This document shows positions 25,279 to 38,230 of a stretch of DNA of 64,000 nucleotides, piece by piece. Under the pieces are notes generated by a model, which had not been told where the DNA came from, did no database searches, and saw nothing but the letters and a program-made list of their open reading frames with translations. Positions within the stretch are counted from its first letter, which is position 1. Every line of letters begins with the position of its first letter. The position numbers and the translations under genes are program-made. This DNA is from Thuidium tamariscinum (taxonomy: Eukaryota; Streptophyta; Bryopsida; Hypnales; Thuidiaceae): positions 19,677,386 through 19,741,385 of the forward strand of contig OX344752.2 of NCBI GenBank assembly GCA_947034885.2. Direction: 5' to 3'.

Positions 25279-26350
25279 GCACGTTGGTTCCGAGTGCTGC
25301 TTTTTCCCTTTCAAGAGGTTTTATGCAATCTACCCCGAGTTGGCACCATTTCATTTTAGTCTAGAGCTTGCACGTCGCGTTTGCCACTATGTTTCTCTCA
25401 GTGCCTTCTATACGTACCTCTCGGAGAAGAATATTGTCGTAATGAAACTGTGTGCCTTGTACACATCCCTCTTCACTGATTGCATTATGACGTCCAGTAG
25501 GTCATTCATCATCAGTTTTGTACCTATTCTGCATTTGAATGCAGGTATTTGAAATTGCTTTATTAGTCCAGCCCATGTCTCGACTGTTGTGGATGCTCCT
25601 TTTCCAGCCCAGATGGTTGACTGTGTTTGGGGGGGTTGGTTTTGCTCATGTGTTGAGCGGTTCAGATGTTGCTTACGTGAGCACTTGGATGGGTGTAAAG
25701 TCTTGGTAGTGTAAAGTCCATAAGCAATTCCTGGACGTCGACACGAAAGCCGCATTCGTTGTCCGGGTTCAATTTCTCGTTGTCCGGGTAGGTGGTTTGA
25801 GTGAGGGTTCTGAGGTCTTATTTGAATTTGATGTGAATCGAAGGGTGATGGATGTATCGCTCTTGATTTAGGTCTATTTCATATAGGTTGCGAAGATTAG
25901 CTTCTCGAGATAATTCGATGTTACTTACGTCTTGCGTCTACCTGTCTGGTAGGATTTCTCTGCACATCGTGTAATGTTCACTGCATTCTGACGGTGTCAT
26001 TTGTATCTGCAAGTTATGGATTTGTAAATTATTTTTGAAATGTGTTTCTGAATCAAATTATCTCTTAATTGTGGTTTAAACTTGACCTCCAAGTTTCATG
26101 TTGATACTTGTACACTGTCGTGTATGTGGCATCTGTCTTGTGGGTGGATTATTGACTCAGAAAACCCACTCATGTTGATAGTTATTAATTTGAATTGAAA
26201 TCCCCCCTCCCTGGGTTTGTAAACGGGCCATCCATTCGATTACAGATACGTTTGCGTACACGAATTCACCTGCCACCCTTCCAGCTTGTTTAGTTTTGCC
26301 ACCTCACCCCCGTTTTGTGTTTTGAGAAGGAATTTCGTTAGCGAATGTTA

Positions 26351-27252
26351 CTCCCTCTGTCCCACTATAAGCTTCCAAATCAAGCAAATTTCTGCCCCCA
26401 CTAAAAGGTTCCTTCTTGTTCCTTCTTGTGATTTTGAGCATTTAGAGAATGTTGTGTTGAAATGCAAGTATCAGGGTGTTTTTTTTCATTTCTTGTGAAT
26501 TGCCAAAGTGGCGATATTTCATTTTATTGTGGAGCTCCAAATGTCAACATTCATCTATATATTGGATAGAAAATATCATATTAGCATATAATACATATGT
26601 ATCATTATATTTTCATCCATTATTTGGTGATTTCATCCATTGTTTTAAAAAAAATTGAAGTTTATTGGCGATTTCATCCAAAATTTCACTGTTTTTTTCC
26701 TATAGGCTTGGTGCCAGGCCAAAAAATTTGGTGCAATTTTGTACCAAATTGCCAGAAAAAAAAACCCTGGCAAGTGTGGCCTAAAATGGCAATTGTTTCT
26801 TCAAGTAGTAGTATTCACAACTTGTTTAGTGACTAACTTTTTTTTTTTTGAACAAATGTGTAGAATCCATTGCATTAAAAAAAAAAAAAGAACAACAACT
26901 AGGCAAAAACAGTCGGACAATGAAGAGAGATATGAGCAAATTTAGTGACTACTTTGGTGCTATTAAAATTTGATTATAAAGTGAGCTACTTTCTTTTATT
27001 TTTGGATACTTAGATTGGTGAACACGTTATTAGAATCCAATTGTATCCACCACCTTTTAAATCATTATTAATTTTGTACTTTTAACTTGTATTTTGGGTG
27101 CCTAAACAATAGTGCCTAAGCTCTAAATTTTGCATAGATCTAAGGAATGGGTTATTCATTCTTGAATGCATGTACTTTTGGCACTTTCATCAAAAACATA
27201 GTTAATTTTTTAAGGGGAAGAGTTTTGGAAGCTTTTAGTGGGGCAAAGGGAG
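26351..27252. mobile_element. Stowaway/mariner-like MITE, left-arm copy (902 bp)
   Basis: Flanked by TA (26349-26350 and 27253-27254). Ends are inverted: CTCCCTCTGTCCCACTATAA and, as reverse complement of the right end, CTCCCTTTGCCCCACTAAAA. The interior is non-coding. It lies about 1.1 kb downstream of the ARF stop and is present at the matching place in the other arm, so it inserted before the arms were made identical. Confidence 0.88.
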
Positions 27253-27259
27253 TATGGAT

Positions 27260-30200
27260 TATTATGAGAACTACAATGACAAATTGCCTGCACCCTAGCC
27301 TTTATGGATTGTCTAATAGATCAGCATAGGCGACCCTTTTTCCTTTCATCTTGATCAATGTCTTCTTGTTTCTCTAGTGTGCGTGTGTTTGGCAAGGCAG
27401 AATGTATCTTTTGACGAGAAAGTGGCCTTAGGGTAGAAGTATTGGTAGCTAATTATTTCAACAATTTTGTGATAGATCTTGAGTAGTATGAGGTGATGCA
27501 AATTTTTCCCACAAAGGATAAGAAATATGGATATAAAAGAAAAATTGTGATTTTATTTCCAAAATTGAAATTGTTATGAATTTTGGAAACCTAAAGGTGC
27601 TTTGTATCTATAGTTAGTTTCTAGATTCTTTTTTTTTTAATTATTGAAGAGCTACTTTCCCACTCACTACTTCCTGTTTTTTTGTTTACTACTTTGATGA
27701 ATGTGTCATAACCTTAATAGTTCCATCCTTCAAAAATAAAAGTAAAACACATTCTAAGTTTTATTTAGAAATTTGTTGTAGCTTTCATTGGAAATATTTG
27801 CATCCTAGAGGTTGGATATAACTTGTTGGTCAACAATGGGTGGTCAAACTATAGTTGTATTGAGAGTGCAACCTTGCACTCATTTGTGCATACCAAATAT
27901 TGTATTTCAAAGTTTCTTTAACCTTTGCAAAATTGTTTGTTTCCTAAGAGGACAATTTGGATTTGGGTAGATTCCTATTGTTTCAATTTGTAGAGAATGT
28001 TTTTGAAACTTTTTGAATACATGTGGCTATGTAAGAGATTTGTAGATACGTAATTTTTTTCAATCAATGCAGCTTCAGAGCAAATGTTACAAAATATAGG
28101 GGCAATGGACAATATAAGAAAAATCACAAAAAACTCAAAATAATTTCTTGAAAAAATTTATTCAAATATTATATGTTTGTCCACACGTGAAGCTTTGATT
28201 CATTCTATTTGGACTAGTAATGAGAAATTCTTAGACACTCTTAGTTTTCAAAGCAATCTAAGCATTCCAAGAAGCATTCTTTTGAAAAAATAACTTACAA
28301 AATTCATTTTTGAATATAATTTTCACAATTTTTCAAGATAAATTGTTAAACAAGGTTAAGCTCCTTTGCTAAAACAATCTCAGTAGTGGGATTAATATGA
28401 TTCAATTCCATCTTAAAGCTATGAACAATTTAGATTTTGCTTCAATCATGAATGTATATCTACTTAAGAATTTTTTGATGAGTGAATGCTAAGTGTTGTT
28501 TCCCTAAAAACAAATTCTTAGATTCTCAACTCAACTATTCATTACAAATAATTAGAAAATCAGAATCAAGAGTGCAAAAATTTTTAAGTCAAGAAATTCA
28601 AAGCCAAAAATTCTAGTCAACTATGGTACAACAAAAATTGTTTTTTTCACTTTAAATGCAAATATCTTGCAATCTACATAGTCAAAGTTTCTAAAACTTC
28701 TTCTATATATATCTATACTAGTCTAGTATAAGATCCTAGAGTTAGATATGAAAAATAAACAATGTTTAAAGTTTTTTTCCTTGCAATAGAAATTATAGTT
28801 TTGTGATTGATAGGAAAATGGCCTTGGTCCTTTAGGTTTTTTCAAATTTTCTAGTTTGAGTGCAAACTAGACTTATAGGATTCATTGCATTAGTTGATCT
28901 CACATTTAAGTAAGATTTTTATAGTTGAACTTTGATAAATAGAAAGTTGCCAAAATATACTATATATGATGTATAGTTTTGCCATTTTTTTATATGTGAA
29001 AGTTAAAATGTATGAGGAGGAAAATCCAACACCTACTTGAAAATGTGAATCCTGACCATGATTGAATACACTATAAAATCTCAACCAATGTAGGAAGGAC
29101 CCTACGCCTAAGCCAAAGATGCATTATTCATTAGTATTTTTAGTTTGAAATTGACTTTTTGGTTAGTGTCCCCTTTAAGTGAACAAGGTTGACAATGCAA
29201 TGTTCCTTCCAATTGGGCCCTCGTTTGGCTCCTTCTTTGTCATCACTTTTAGGACTATCAATTGGGAAGGCCTTAGAGGTTCATACACGTTTCTTCTTTG
29301 CCTCTCCTTTTTGCTTCACAACCTTGGTATGTTTTTTGGAAGGGGCTTAGGTTTCTGCGTCTTGCAAAATGTCTTGTTGAGTGTCTTGTTCAATGTCATT
29401 CTTAGTAGGCTCTAATTCAAAAGTATTAGCTCTAAATTTTGTAGTGTCATTCTCCACATAGAGCATCCCATGAATCCATGAGGAGATTGGGTGATTTGGT
29501 TGCAGAGTCCTCTATACATGATTCGGAGGGAAACCAAAAATGCATAATGCAAACCTTTTTCACAAGAAAAAGAGCCCTTACCTAGGAAAAAAATTTCATT
29601 TCAATCCTTTGGAATAAAAGCATCAAATCTTTTGAATAGAGATAGGTTTTCATTTTATTCCTTTAGATAAAATTTATGGTACTAAAAGTCAAAGTAATCT
29701 TGTAATTGAATAGTTTTAAAGTCCAATCTCGAGAAGGACATTTTATTTTTCTATTAAAGAATGGAAAAGGCCTCGGGTTTCGACATGCAATTACTAAAAT
29801 CACAATACAGTACACAAAGGCAGCCATGGGATCTTGCTTTCAACATCCAAAAAATTCTTTATATTTTTCTAATTCAGGCAATCTTTAAGGCATACATAAT
29901 CAAGTAGATGAAATTGAAGCACCCTTCATTAGCTAACCCTACATCCTAATTATATTCTTGCTAAATTCCATTTATAAAAGACTAGGTTGCAATGCAACAA
30001 AAGGAAATTTCAAACTAATTATGATTGTATTTGATCTTTTTCTCTGTTGGCTTTCTTGTTGTGCACAACTCTACGCCTAATAGGTCGAGTTGGGTTTTTT
30101 GACAGTGAAGGTTGTGAAAGTAAGAATGCAAATTATGATCACAAGTGGTAGAAGAAAAAAATTCAAAATTCAAAACAATTCATATAAAAGGTAGTGTACA

Positions 30201-30890
30201 ACAAGAAATGGAAAAAAAAAACAAGTAGTTGCGCCTCTTTACCAAACAAAGACCTCACCAAAAACATTGAGAGCAAAAAAATACTACATCAAATAAAGAC
30301 TCAAGGGATGCAAGTGAATGGGAGAGTTTTGTCATCTGGACAAGTTTGGAATCACCTCTTGATGTCATCCCAAACTTGTTTGGTAGAAGTCCTAGTTTGT
30401 TGATAATTTTGGTGGGAGTCATAGATGATGTGGAGTTCCATCCAAGAGGCCATCCTTCATGTGTGAAATCCTAGGCGGACAAAGCCTAAGAATGGACCAA
30501 TTATATCACTTACAGTTTTGTCTTCAAGTTGTAGATAAGCGTGTATGAAATGGGCCTCAGTTAATTTATTATAATGAAAGGAGGGACAAGAGGAGGGATA
30601 GATGGAGAGTAAGACCTTACATGAGTGAACCTAGACCATCCAATCCTGATGACAACCATGATGGTGAAGCGTAACTTATAGATATAACAACTCATAAGCC
30701 AATCAATCAACTTGCATTTGATGATGGAAGCCACTGTGTTGCAATTGCTATTGTGTTGCCCATCCAAGCCACATATTGTTGTGCCATGCTATCTTCCAGG
30801 ATTTGCTAGGAAAGCCTTCCGTAGTGCTAAGTTGTCTTTGTAGAAACTACTACAAAAGCATACTTCTATACTAGCTGGTTTCCTTTGGTT
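27260..30890. other. Non-coding inner arm and start of the spacer
   Basis: AT-rich, with no supported gene. The identical arm ends at 29170; beyond it the two sides show no clear similarity. Small open frames here (for example 29179-29415 and 30194-30403) have no motif. Confidence 0.5.
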
Positions 30891-31185
30891 ACATATACTA
30901 CTAAAAATGGAAGGTATAAATTACTACAAAGAATGATTGCTTGTCCAGTTTGACTGAAAAATGATTGGAAATTCTATAATTGCACCAAGTTTGCACTACC
31001 CAAATGTTCAAGTCATTTTTGAGTCATTTCACACAACTTGTGAATGAAGGAGTAACGCACTGCATCATTCATTTTTTACCATTTCATGAAAATACCATTA
31101 ACAACATGTAGGGAATGGGGATCCATTGTGGATACTAAAGTCATTAACAACTACTTGGCTATCATTAATTGTAATTGAGCATCAC

Positions 31186-31866
31186 TAGTGCGCAACTCCA
31201 AGATGACTTATCTTGCCCTTCTTAAGCCAAGTTAAGATTTTATGTGCAAAAAATAGGCAAGGTAGTTTGCTGACATCGACTAGTCATTCTTGTGTGATTG
31301 TGATACTATTGCACATCACTATTGCGCAACTTTAAAATGACTTTGGTGTTTTTTTTAATGCAAAGCTAAGAGATTTTATACAAAATATGGGCAAGGTGGT
31401 TTGCATGTGGACTTCAATCATTCTCATGTGACTGTGATATGACTACACATCACTACTGCATAACTTCAAAATGACTGGTGTTTTTTTTAGTGCAAAGCCA
31501 AGTTTTTTGTACAAAATATAGGTAGGATAGTTTGTTGACGTGGACTTCAATCATTCTTGTGTAACTATGATGCAAGTACAAATCACTACTACACATAGTA
31601 TGCAACTCCAAAATGACTTAGATGTCCCTTTTTCAGTTAGACCAAGATTTTTTGCACTAAGAATGGATAGGGTAGTTTGTTGATGTGGACTGCATCCATT
31701 CTTCTATGACTATGTTGCAACTATGCATTACTATTGCACAACTCTAAAATGACTTAAGTGTCCCTTTTTAAGCTAAGCCGATTGGCTAAAATTTTATGTA
31801 TAAAAGACGGATAGATCAATTTGCTTGCATGGAATTTAGTCACTCTTAAATGATTGTTGTGCAACT
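31186..31866. repeat. Five diverged tandem units of 128-146 bp
   Basis: Units start near 31186, 31314, 31449, 31579 and 31725. Each follows the order ATCACTA-then-GCAACT, AAAATGACTT, a T-run, AAGCCAAG, ATTTTTTGTACAAAATA-like, GGTAGTTTG, TGGACTTCAATCATTCTTGTG and ACTATGA. The array lies in the left third of the CACTA element. Confidence 0.8.
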
Positions 31867-32330
31867 ACTACGGTAGAAGAAATTGATATAAGATAGTAGG
31901 GCCTTACAAGTAGGTATCACTTGTCATCAATGCAATTTAAATCCAACTTCACTTGCACACACCTTCTAAATCTATCTTGCTTTAATTTTGAGGCATACTA
32001 CAACAAAAAATTGGAGATATATATGTTTGCAAAGAATGGCTACATGTTTGGTATTCAATGAACAATGACTAATACTTCTATAAATACACTAATTCCTCAA
32101 TATGCAAGTCATTTTTCATTCATAAATGTAATTCATAGATGATTATGTAACAAAGTGTGGAATTCATTTATGGTCAAGGATTTTTATGCAATATGCACCA
32201 AATGCCTAGATTTTCCACTTCAAATGACAACATCACCACTTTGATTCTACTACATAATGACTTCTTGCAACTACCAAACGACTACTTAAAAGTCTCAAAC
32301 TAATGCACAACTACTCTACTATAATGTTAC

Positions 32331-32354
32331 TCTACTACTACTACTACTACTACT
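32331..32354. repeat. (CTA)n microsatellite
   Basis: Eight CTA triplets in a row inside the CACTA element. Confidence 0.9.
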
Positions 32355-33071
32355 TTAAAGCCTTGTGCATTATGATTCATTGTGCTATGTGCAAACATCT
32401 TGTTTGTTCATTAAACTTTCCTTACATAAAGTGAAGAAACTTAGGATAATTACATACATCCTTGTTTGGGGAAGTCAAATAGGTGACTCTTTCTATACCA
32501 ATCTTTTCTACCTTTTAATAAATTTGTCTATAATTGTTCATTTGAAGCTCATAATTTTTTTTTAAATTTGGAGATGAAAGTGAGATTGATTCTCCAACTT
32601 TCATTAGTTCAAAATTCTTAAAGAAAATTTAATATATTATGCCTCAAGGAGGTTTAAAATATTACTTATAATTCAATTTTTGCAATTTACATATCCCACA
32701 AGCTTTGTCTTGCCTACTAATATCCTATTCCTAGAAAAGGCTTGTTGTTGCATCTAATCATATTCACACACTAAGTGCCTTTGGAATAATGCATGGTGTA
32801 TAGTATATAGTGAACTGTATATGAAATATAATGTATTATATGTAATGTATGGTGTATTGTGTATGGCATAATTATTGTGTATAGTGTTTTACTATAGAAC
32901 TTTGAATGTTTTTATATTTTCTTGTAAAATGACTACTCCCTATGTAAATACAATCTTTTTTGCACACATAGTCACAAATTAAAAATCACAAAAAAATGAC
33001 TTTCCATGTTTTTGGAGAGTGACTTGAACCCTAATTCCATGTCATTTAAGAATGATTATAAAATGACTTGC

Positions 33072-33315
33072 CACATGGAAGTCCATCTCCATAATGCAAA
33101 AACACCATCACAACTTTAAGATGACTATATAATGACTTCCAAGTGACTTTGACAAGGATTTTCACGTCAATAGTGCTTGGGCTATATCACGACTACAAAA
33201 TGACTTCACAATGACTTCTTTGTGACTTCGACATGGATGTCCACATCATCAACATTCAGACTATATTACAACTGCAGAATGATTATAAAATTAGCTTACA
33301 TGGCCATCCACATAA
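33072..33315. repeat. Subterminal tandem repeat, unit about 79 bp
   Basis: CACATGGAAGTCCA, ACAAGGATTTTCACG, ACATGGATGTCCACA and ACATGGCCATCCACA start successive units at about 33072, 33152, 33231 and 33298. Each of the first three carries ACAACT..AGATGACTATA-type and AATGACTTC words. It lies near the right end of the CACTA element. Confidence 0.7.
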
Positions 33316-34892
33316 ACAAAAATTACTTTGAAAATGGGCAGCTATCCAACTTTTTCTAAAAATTACCTTGGCCACATAAACTCTTTCATCTGGCCATTTT
33401 CCATTCAAGTCTAAAAATTTTGGTAATAATAGAATTGCAATCATTTAAAGAATGACTTGTCTAAAATGATTCCAAAGCCTTGAACCATTTTATAGTCATT
33501 TTGGTCTCGAATGATTGTTTTGGAATCATTCTTTATAGTCATTTATACCCCCCATTTCTAGTAGTGATATACCCTCTTCATAGTTGTACCCTCATTCTTC
33601 TTCAAGTCTTCATGATCTTGTTAGCTAACATTCTCATCCTCAAGTCTTCATGTTTAATTCTTAGATAAAACACTACTATGTTGTGCATTCTCCTATCTAC
33701 TACACTAGTTTCAACATATTAGAGCAAGCACAAGAAATTTTTAGGTTCTAGTGATATCAATGTTTGCACAATAAACAATATCATTCTTGTACCTGAAGCC
33801 ATTAAGAAAACTCGGTTGATTTTTTTCATTGAATTAGAATAGGAGTCCATTCTAGCCCCTAGGCCAATTACATACAATACACCAAAATGATGCTTCTATA
33901 TTATTAGTTCCTCTTCAAGTTAATGGAAAACATTTATCATTTTCCAATTGGTCCATCATTGGAGAAAAGTACTACACATTGATATAGGATTTTCAAAAAG
34001 GACCTACACATAAAAGACCCTATAACTGTACATTGCAAACAACAAATCAACTACCAGGAGAATACAACCAAGCTTGCTTGATTTTTTTACCATATCTGAC
34101 TACAGCCTCATGGATGCCCAACTTTAGTAGATTCAAACTCACTAATTACCTCTTTACATTTTCTTTCTACTTAGAACACTTGTAATATAATGAATATGCG
34201 TAGGAGTGGCGGTGGTTAGGATATGAAGTCCCCTTGGCATGGTCTGAAGATCCTTAAAACTCTTCAATAGGTTTATCAACTTTGTTTTTCTATCCTAGAA
34301 CAAGTCTCTTTTGGGGACACTACAAAGGGCTTGATTGCGGTTTAGCATTTCTCCTACGGAACAAGTTTTGGTCTCAATTGAATTGGACAACATCATTTCT
34401 TTGGATCTTAGTTTTCAATACCCTAAATTACATTACCATATTCAGTCGCACTTGTTGGCATCCTTCATCAACCTGGTGAAGGAGTGTGGCATTGTCAAAG
34501 TTATTTGTCACTTCATCACCAAGTGCAATTTCGTAAAGAATCTGATTTTGTGTCCTTTTGTCTATCTTTGGCAAAATATAGCCTTTAGCTACAAGGTCCC
34601 ATATATCCATGTATTTGGTGTAGTCCATCGCATAAACCAACTATTACTCTTCAAGTGGCCCAAGTGGCCCCATTCACTTGTACTTGTTCCATAAAAAGTT
34701 TGCATAGGACATCATGGCAAGTCCCCCATCAAAGGAAGGGAAGAGCACCCTACAATCTGTTATCACATCACTAAAGGCCTCATCCTCATAGAAGCTTGTG
34801 AATCGCATTTGGAGTGTATCCATAAAGTTGCACACATCAAAGAGTTTAGAGTCCAAATGTAGAAAATCCTTCCAGTTCAAAAATATTTCCAA

Positions 34893-35615
34893 GGGTGATT
34901 GCAAGAAACACCTGTCCTATTTGTTGCGTTTGGCTGATTTTTTCGGGAGTACTTTAAAATTAGAAAATTAATTTTTTAAAAATTTTAAAAATATGAATAG
35001 TGTATATACCTCTAAGATGAAGGTTTTCACCGAAGGAAATGGATAGAAAAATTCTCTAAGTAGGAGAACTTGAAAAGTGCCAAACCTCCAGAAAATACAT
35101 ACCTTCATGTTTTAATTAGGGAAAAATAGTAAAAATAGATATTTTCAAAAAATAAAAAGTGGCCATTTGTAAAAACTTTATGGAGATGGTCATTCACCAA
35201 AAAACCCACCAAAATAATATTTTGTATGTTTCAAAATACAAGCAGAAGGGAGCTCACTTTGTAGACCTCCACACCTCACAAAATTAACTTTTTTTTAAAA
35301 TCCTTCCCTGGAACGCTAGAAGTCTATTAGAAGACCATCTCATCCAAATTTCATGTTAAAATCATTAAAAAAAGGTATAGCTCAGGTATTGAAAACCCCT
35401 AAACTACCAAGTGTGACATCCAATCGGGGTCTATTTTTGGATAGTAAAATATTTTTGAAAATTATGAAAAAATTATGGAAGGTTTATGATAGTTATGAGT
35501 ACCTTCCCTACAAATCTTGAGTCAATCGGAGCTAAAAAACAAAAGTTATGGCCAAAAACCAGATCAGAATGCGACGTGTGACACAAAATAGGACAGGTGT
35601 TTCTTGCAATCACCC
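34893..35615. mobile_element. Unclassified TIR element, 723 bp
   Basis: Terminal inverted repeats of about 30 bp begin GGGTGATTGCAAGAAACACC; the right end is the near-exact inverse. CCAA flanks both sides (34889-34892 and 35616-35619) and is probably a 4-bp target duplication. The interior is non-coding. I cannot assign a superfamily. Confidence 0.75.
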
Positions 35616-35759
35616 CCAACTAGAAAGTGGGATCATCCAATCTAATATTTTGTTGCCTTAGGTCAAGCTCCAACTTCTTTACCCAAGTTTTGACGGGTTT
35701 GTAGCCATATTCAAGCGCCTTCATATACACTAATGTGTGCCCCATGTCCACGGCATTTT

Positions 35760-35955
35760 CACTATAAGAAATCCATGTTTTAGCTGATGAATTTTGGATG
35801 ACATTGAATGTAGCAACACTTCTTTTTACATCCACAATGATGTCCATCATAACATCAAGATGTTATGGCAGACATTATTGTTGGCATAAAAACAAGTGTT
35901 GCTACATTGGATGTTAGTTGAAATTTGTCACCTAAAACATGGATTTTCAATAGTA
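35760..35955. mobile_element. CACTA-type foldback MITE, 196 bp
   Basis: The ends CACTATAAGAAATCCATG and TACTATTGAAAATCCATG (reverse complement of the right end) are flanked by TTT on both sides (35757-35759 and 35956-35958). The two halves fold back on each other around 35855. A one-armed relative lies at 46442-46560. Confidence 0.85.
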
Positions 35956-36059
35956 TTTTGAAATCCACCTTAGTGCAAACGTTGTCACTCAACGCCCTCA
36001 CCTCCCATGTACCATCCAATTCCGAAATAGAATCTTCTCTTGAAATCTTCATTGGTGAA

Positions 36060-37919
36060 TCATCAAACTAAAAGATAACCACCGATTCCACCATGGCAAC
36101 CTTTGAACTTTGAAGTAATTTTAGCCTACAATAAATGAATCTAGCTAGTAAATCCTCTAAACCAAGAACCCGCATCTCTTCATGTACACAAAACATTCAT
36201 ATAACCGTAAATGACCTAATCTATAGTTTCTTGAATCTCTATTGTAATCCTAAACTTCTTAGAAAACCATCTCCAACTCTTCACAAAAACACATCCAACC
36301 ACATAAATTTCCTACCTACACTCAACACAATCCATACAAAGAATACTTTAATTAGAGTGGTGGAAAATAATCAATTATAATAGAGTAGAGACTTGAAAGT
36401 TGCTACTAAAACCAAATGAAATTAAGTCGGTAGAAAGAAGTGATGCTTGCCTACACTAAACATAGATTCCCAATTTCCCATGTAAATAGATGATGTATAA
36501 TACTACACAAGAAAATTAGCGACAACAAATGAAGTTCAAAGGCCATAGTGACCAACACAATGATGAGATTGCGATGCAAGTAAGGGATGACAATGGATGC
36601 CTATGGAAACACACTAGTAGCACAGTGATAGGATTGCAACGCAATAAGGGACAAGAGTGGATACCTATCAAAACACACCAAATAGCCATGAAGAATTGGC
36701 AAAATTTGTTTGGAATTACTTTCAACAATAATACCAATTGCAAATTAGTTACAACAACAAAGAATAGTTTCACAAATGCAAACAAACACCTCTCATAACA
36801 CTAATGTAAAGCAATACAAAGTCTAGTACACTAAAAGCTTTGGACCAATTTGAACTCAAAAACTATCAACCAAACCTATCAACTATGCTTCAACTTTAGC
36901 GCTCGTTGAATATAACTTTAGGTCTCAAATATTTTGAAAATCTGAAAGTATAGATACATTCAATAAAGAGCATGAAGGATTTTTGATGCTTGATTCCAAA
37001 ACCTTGTTGATCCTCTACAAGCAACTATTCTCTGAATAAGAATTTGCAATGACTCTATAAGAGATAGAAAACTCGATCCGAAATTCAAATATCATGATTT
37101 TGTGCTCATCTCATCAACTGTCCCTGAAAATAGACCCCACAAGTACAAACAAGGGTTCTATCCTTCTACCCAATAGGAAAAAAATTTATAAAAAAATTGT
37201 TCCCAAAATCAAAACCAAGAACACACACTACCACCTCACAAAAAAAACTAAGAAAAACCGCCAAAAAATAGCTTAAAAGGAAGGGACCAAAACCTAACTA
37301 CCAAATGTAACCTTAAATGGAGAATTGGCAACACTCAATTCTCCCACCACCTAATTGGTTTGAAAATATGAAAAAGAAATTGTGTTCGAGTTACCAACAA
37401 AGCACGTACACTATCTTCTTTCCATCCAATCTCCCTATAAACTCAAATAGACTTTTAAAAGAGAGAAAAGTGAAAAAACTAGCCTTATCAACAGGCACAA
37501 TCCTAAGCCTACAATCGTCCAAATTCAATTCTTCACCAACAAACTTGGTTTCAACAATCTAAATGCAAACAGTGGGATGCAATTCCTTACCTTACCAACA
37601 AAGTGGAGGGAGAGATGGTGGGATGGGAACGAAGTGTTGGCAATCTAGGTGGCGTGCAATTGGAAAGCTCCAAGGAGGATTTGAAAACCGAGCCTAGTGA
37701 ACCAATGTCCCCAAGTCTAGGACCTATTTGAGATTTGTAGCGCATATTAACTTAGAGGGGTGTTCAAATAGAACGTGGGGAATGCGGGAAGGGACAACTC
37801 TAGATAGTCGTGGACCTTGGAATGAATCAACCTAAGAGGTCCTAAAATAGACTAGGCTTAAAAGCCTCTTGTGCCACAAAGGTACATTTTGCTTTCTTCA
37901 ATGCACCGACAATGACTAT
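36060..37919. other. Spacer DNA, no gene recognised; one 65-bp duplication
   Basis: There is no supported gene. At 36556-36685 a unit beginning CACAATGATGAGATTGC is followed 65 bp later by the diverged copy CACAGTGATAGGATTGC. The remainder is AT-rich with only short motif-free open frames. Confidence 0.5.
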
Positions 37920-38230
37920 GAGTGAGGGCTTTTTTTTTGGCTTTCTCGCACCAAATTGCACTTGGAAAAGAAAATTTTGGTTAAAAAATGGCAACAAATC
38001 ATGAAGTTTATCACTAGAAAACTTCAAATTAAAATAAAATATTGGATGAAATCACCAAATTCTAGATGAAAATAGAATTATAGACATCTGATTTGTACTA
38101 ATGTGATAATTTCTATTCAATAAGTGGATGAATGTTGAAATTGAGAGCATCACTATAACATTTTATATCACCGCTTTGGCACTTTATAAAAAATGAAAAA
38201 AAAACCCTAGTATGAGTATTTTTCAAGACT
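37920..38230. repeat. Diverged relative of the arm MITE interior
   Basis: Blocks GGATGAAATCACCAAA, GTGATAATTTCTATTCAATA, GGATGAATGTTGA and GCTTTGGCACTTTATAA-then-AATGAAAAAAA recur in the same order at about 40800-41115 (and inverted at 26465-26780). No terminal repeats were found here, so it is a fragment or a degraded copy. It lies just 180 bp inside the inner edge of the right arm. Confidence 0.7.

Larger units (their letters stand above)
30896..33566. mobile_element. Non-autonomous CACTA (CMC) transposon, 2.67 kb
   Basis: The ends are inverted over about 44 bp: TACTACTAAAAATGG then GGTATAAAT at the left, and CACTACTAGAAATGG then GGTATAAAT as reverse complement of the right end, with about seven differences. 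A direct 3-bp ATA flanks both sides (30893-30895 and 33567-33569), the size known for CACTA elements. The left tip has T instead of C at the first base. The inside is rich in AAAATGACTT-type words and tandem units, as in CACTA subterminal regions, and no transposase is visible. It would depend on an enzyme supplied elsewhere. Confidence 0.85.
34428..36052 (-). pseudogene. Broken coding region of unknown origin, split by two MITEs
   Basis: Minus-strand open segments at 35855-36052, 35620-35850, 34674-34904 and 34428-34640 have protein-like composition (for example ELDGTWEVRALSDNVCTKVD, LVYMKALEYGYKPVKTWVKK and FLNWKDFLHLDSKLFDVCNF). They are separated by two well-bounded transposon insertions (35760-35955 and 34893-35615). 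I do not recognise the protein. It is no longer intact and may be a host gene remnant or part of an older mobile element. Confidence 0.45.

Noticed and set aside
31186-33315. CRISPR-like or centromeric satellite array
   Set aside because: Repeats are diverged, few in number and lie within the clear ends of a CACTA element.
35620-36052. Intact gene on the minus strand
   Set aside because: The longer open segments are separated by transposon insertions and do not form an uninterrupted gene.
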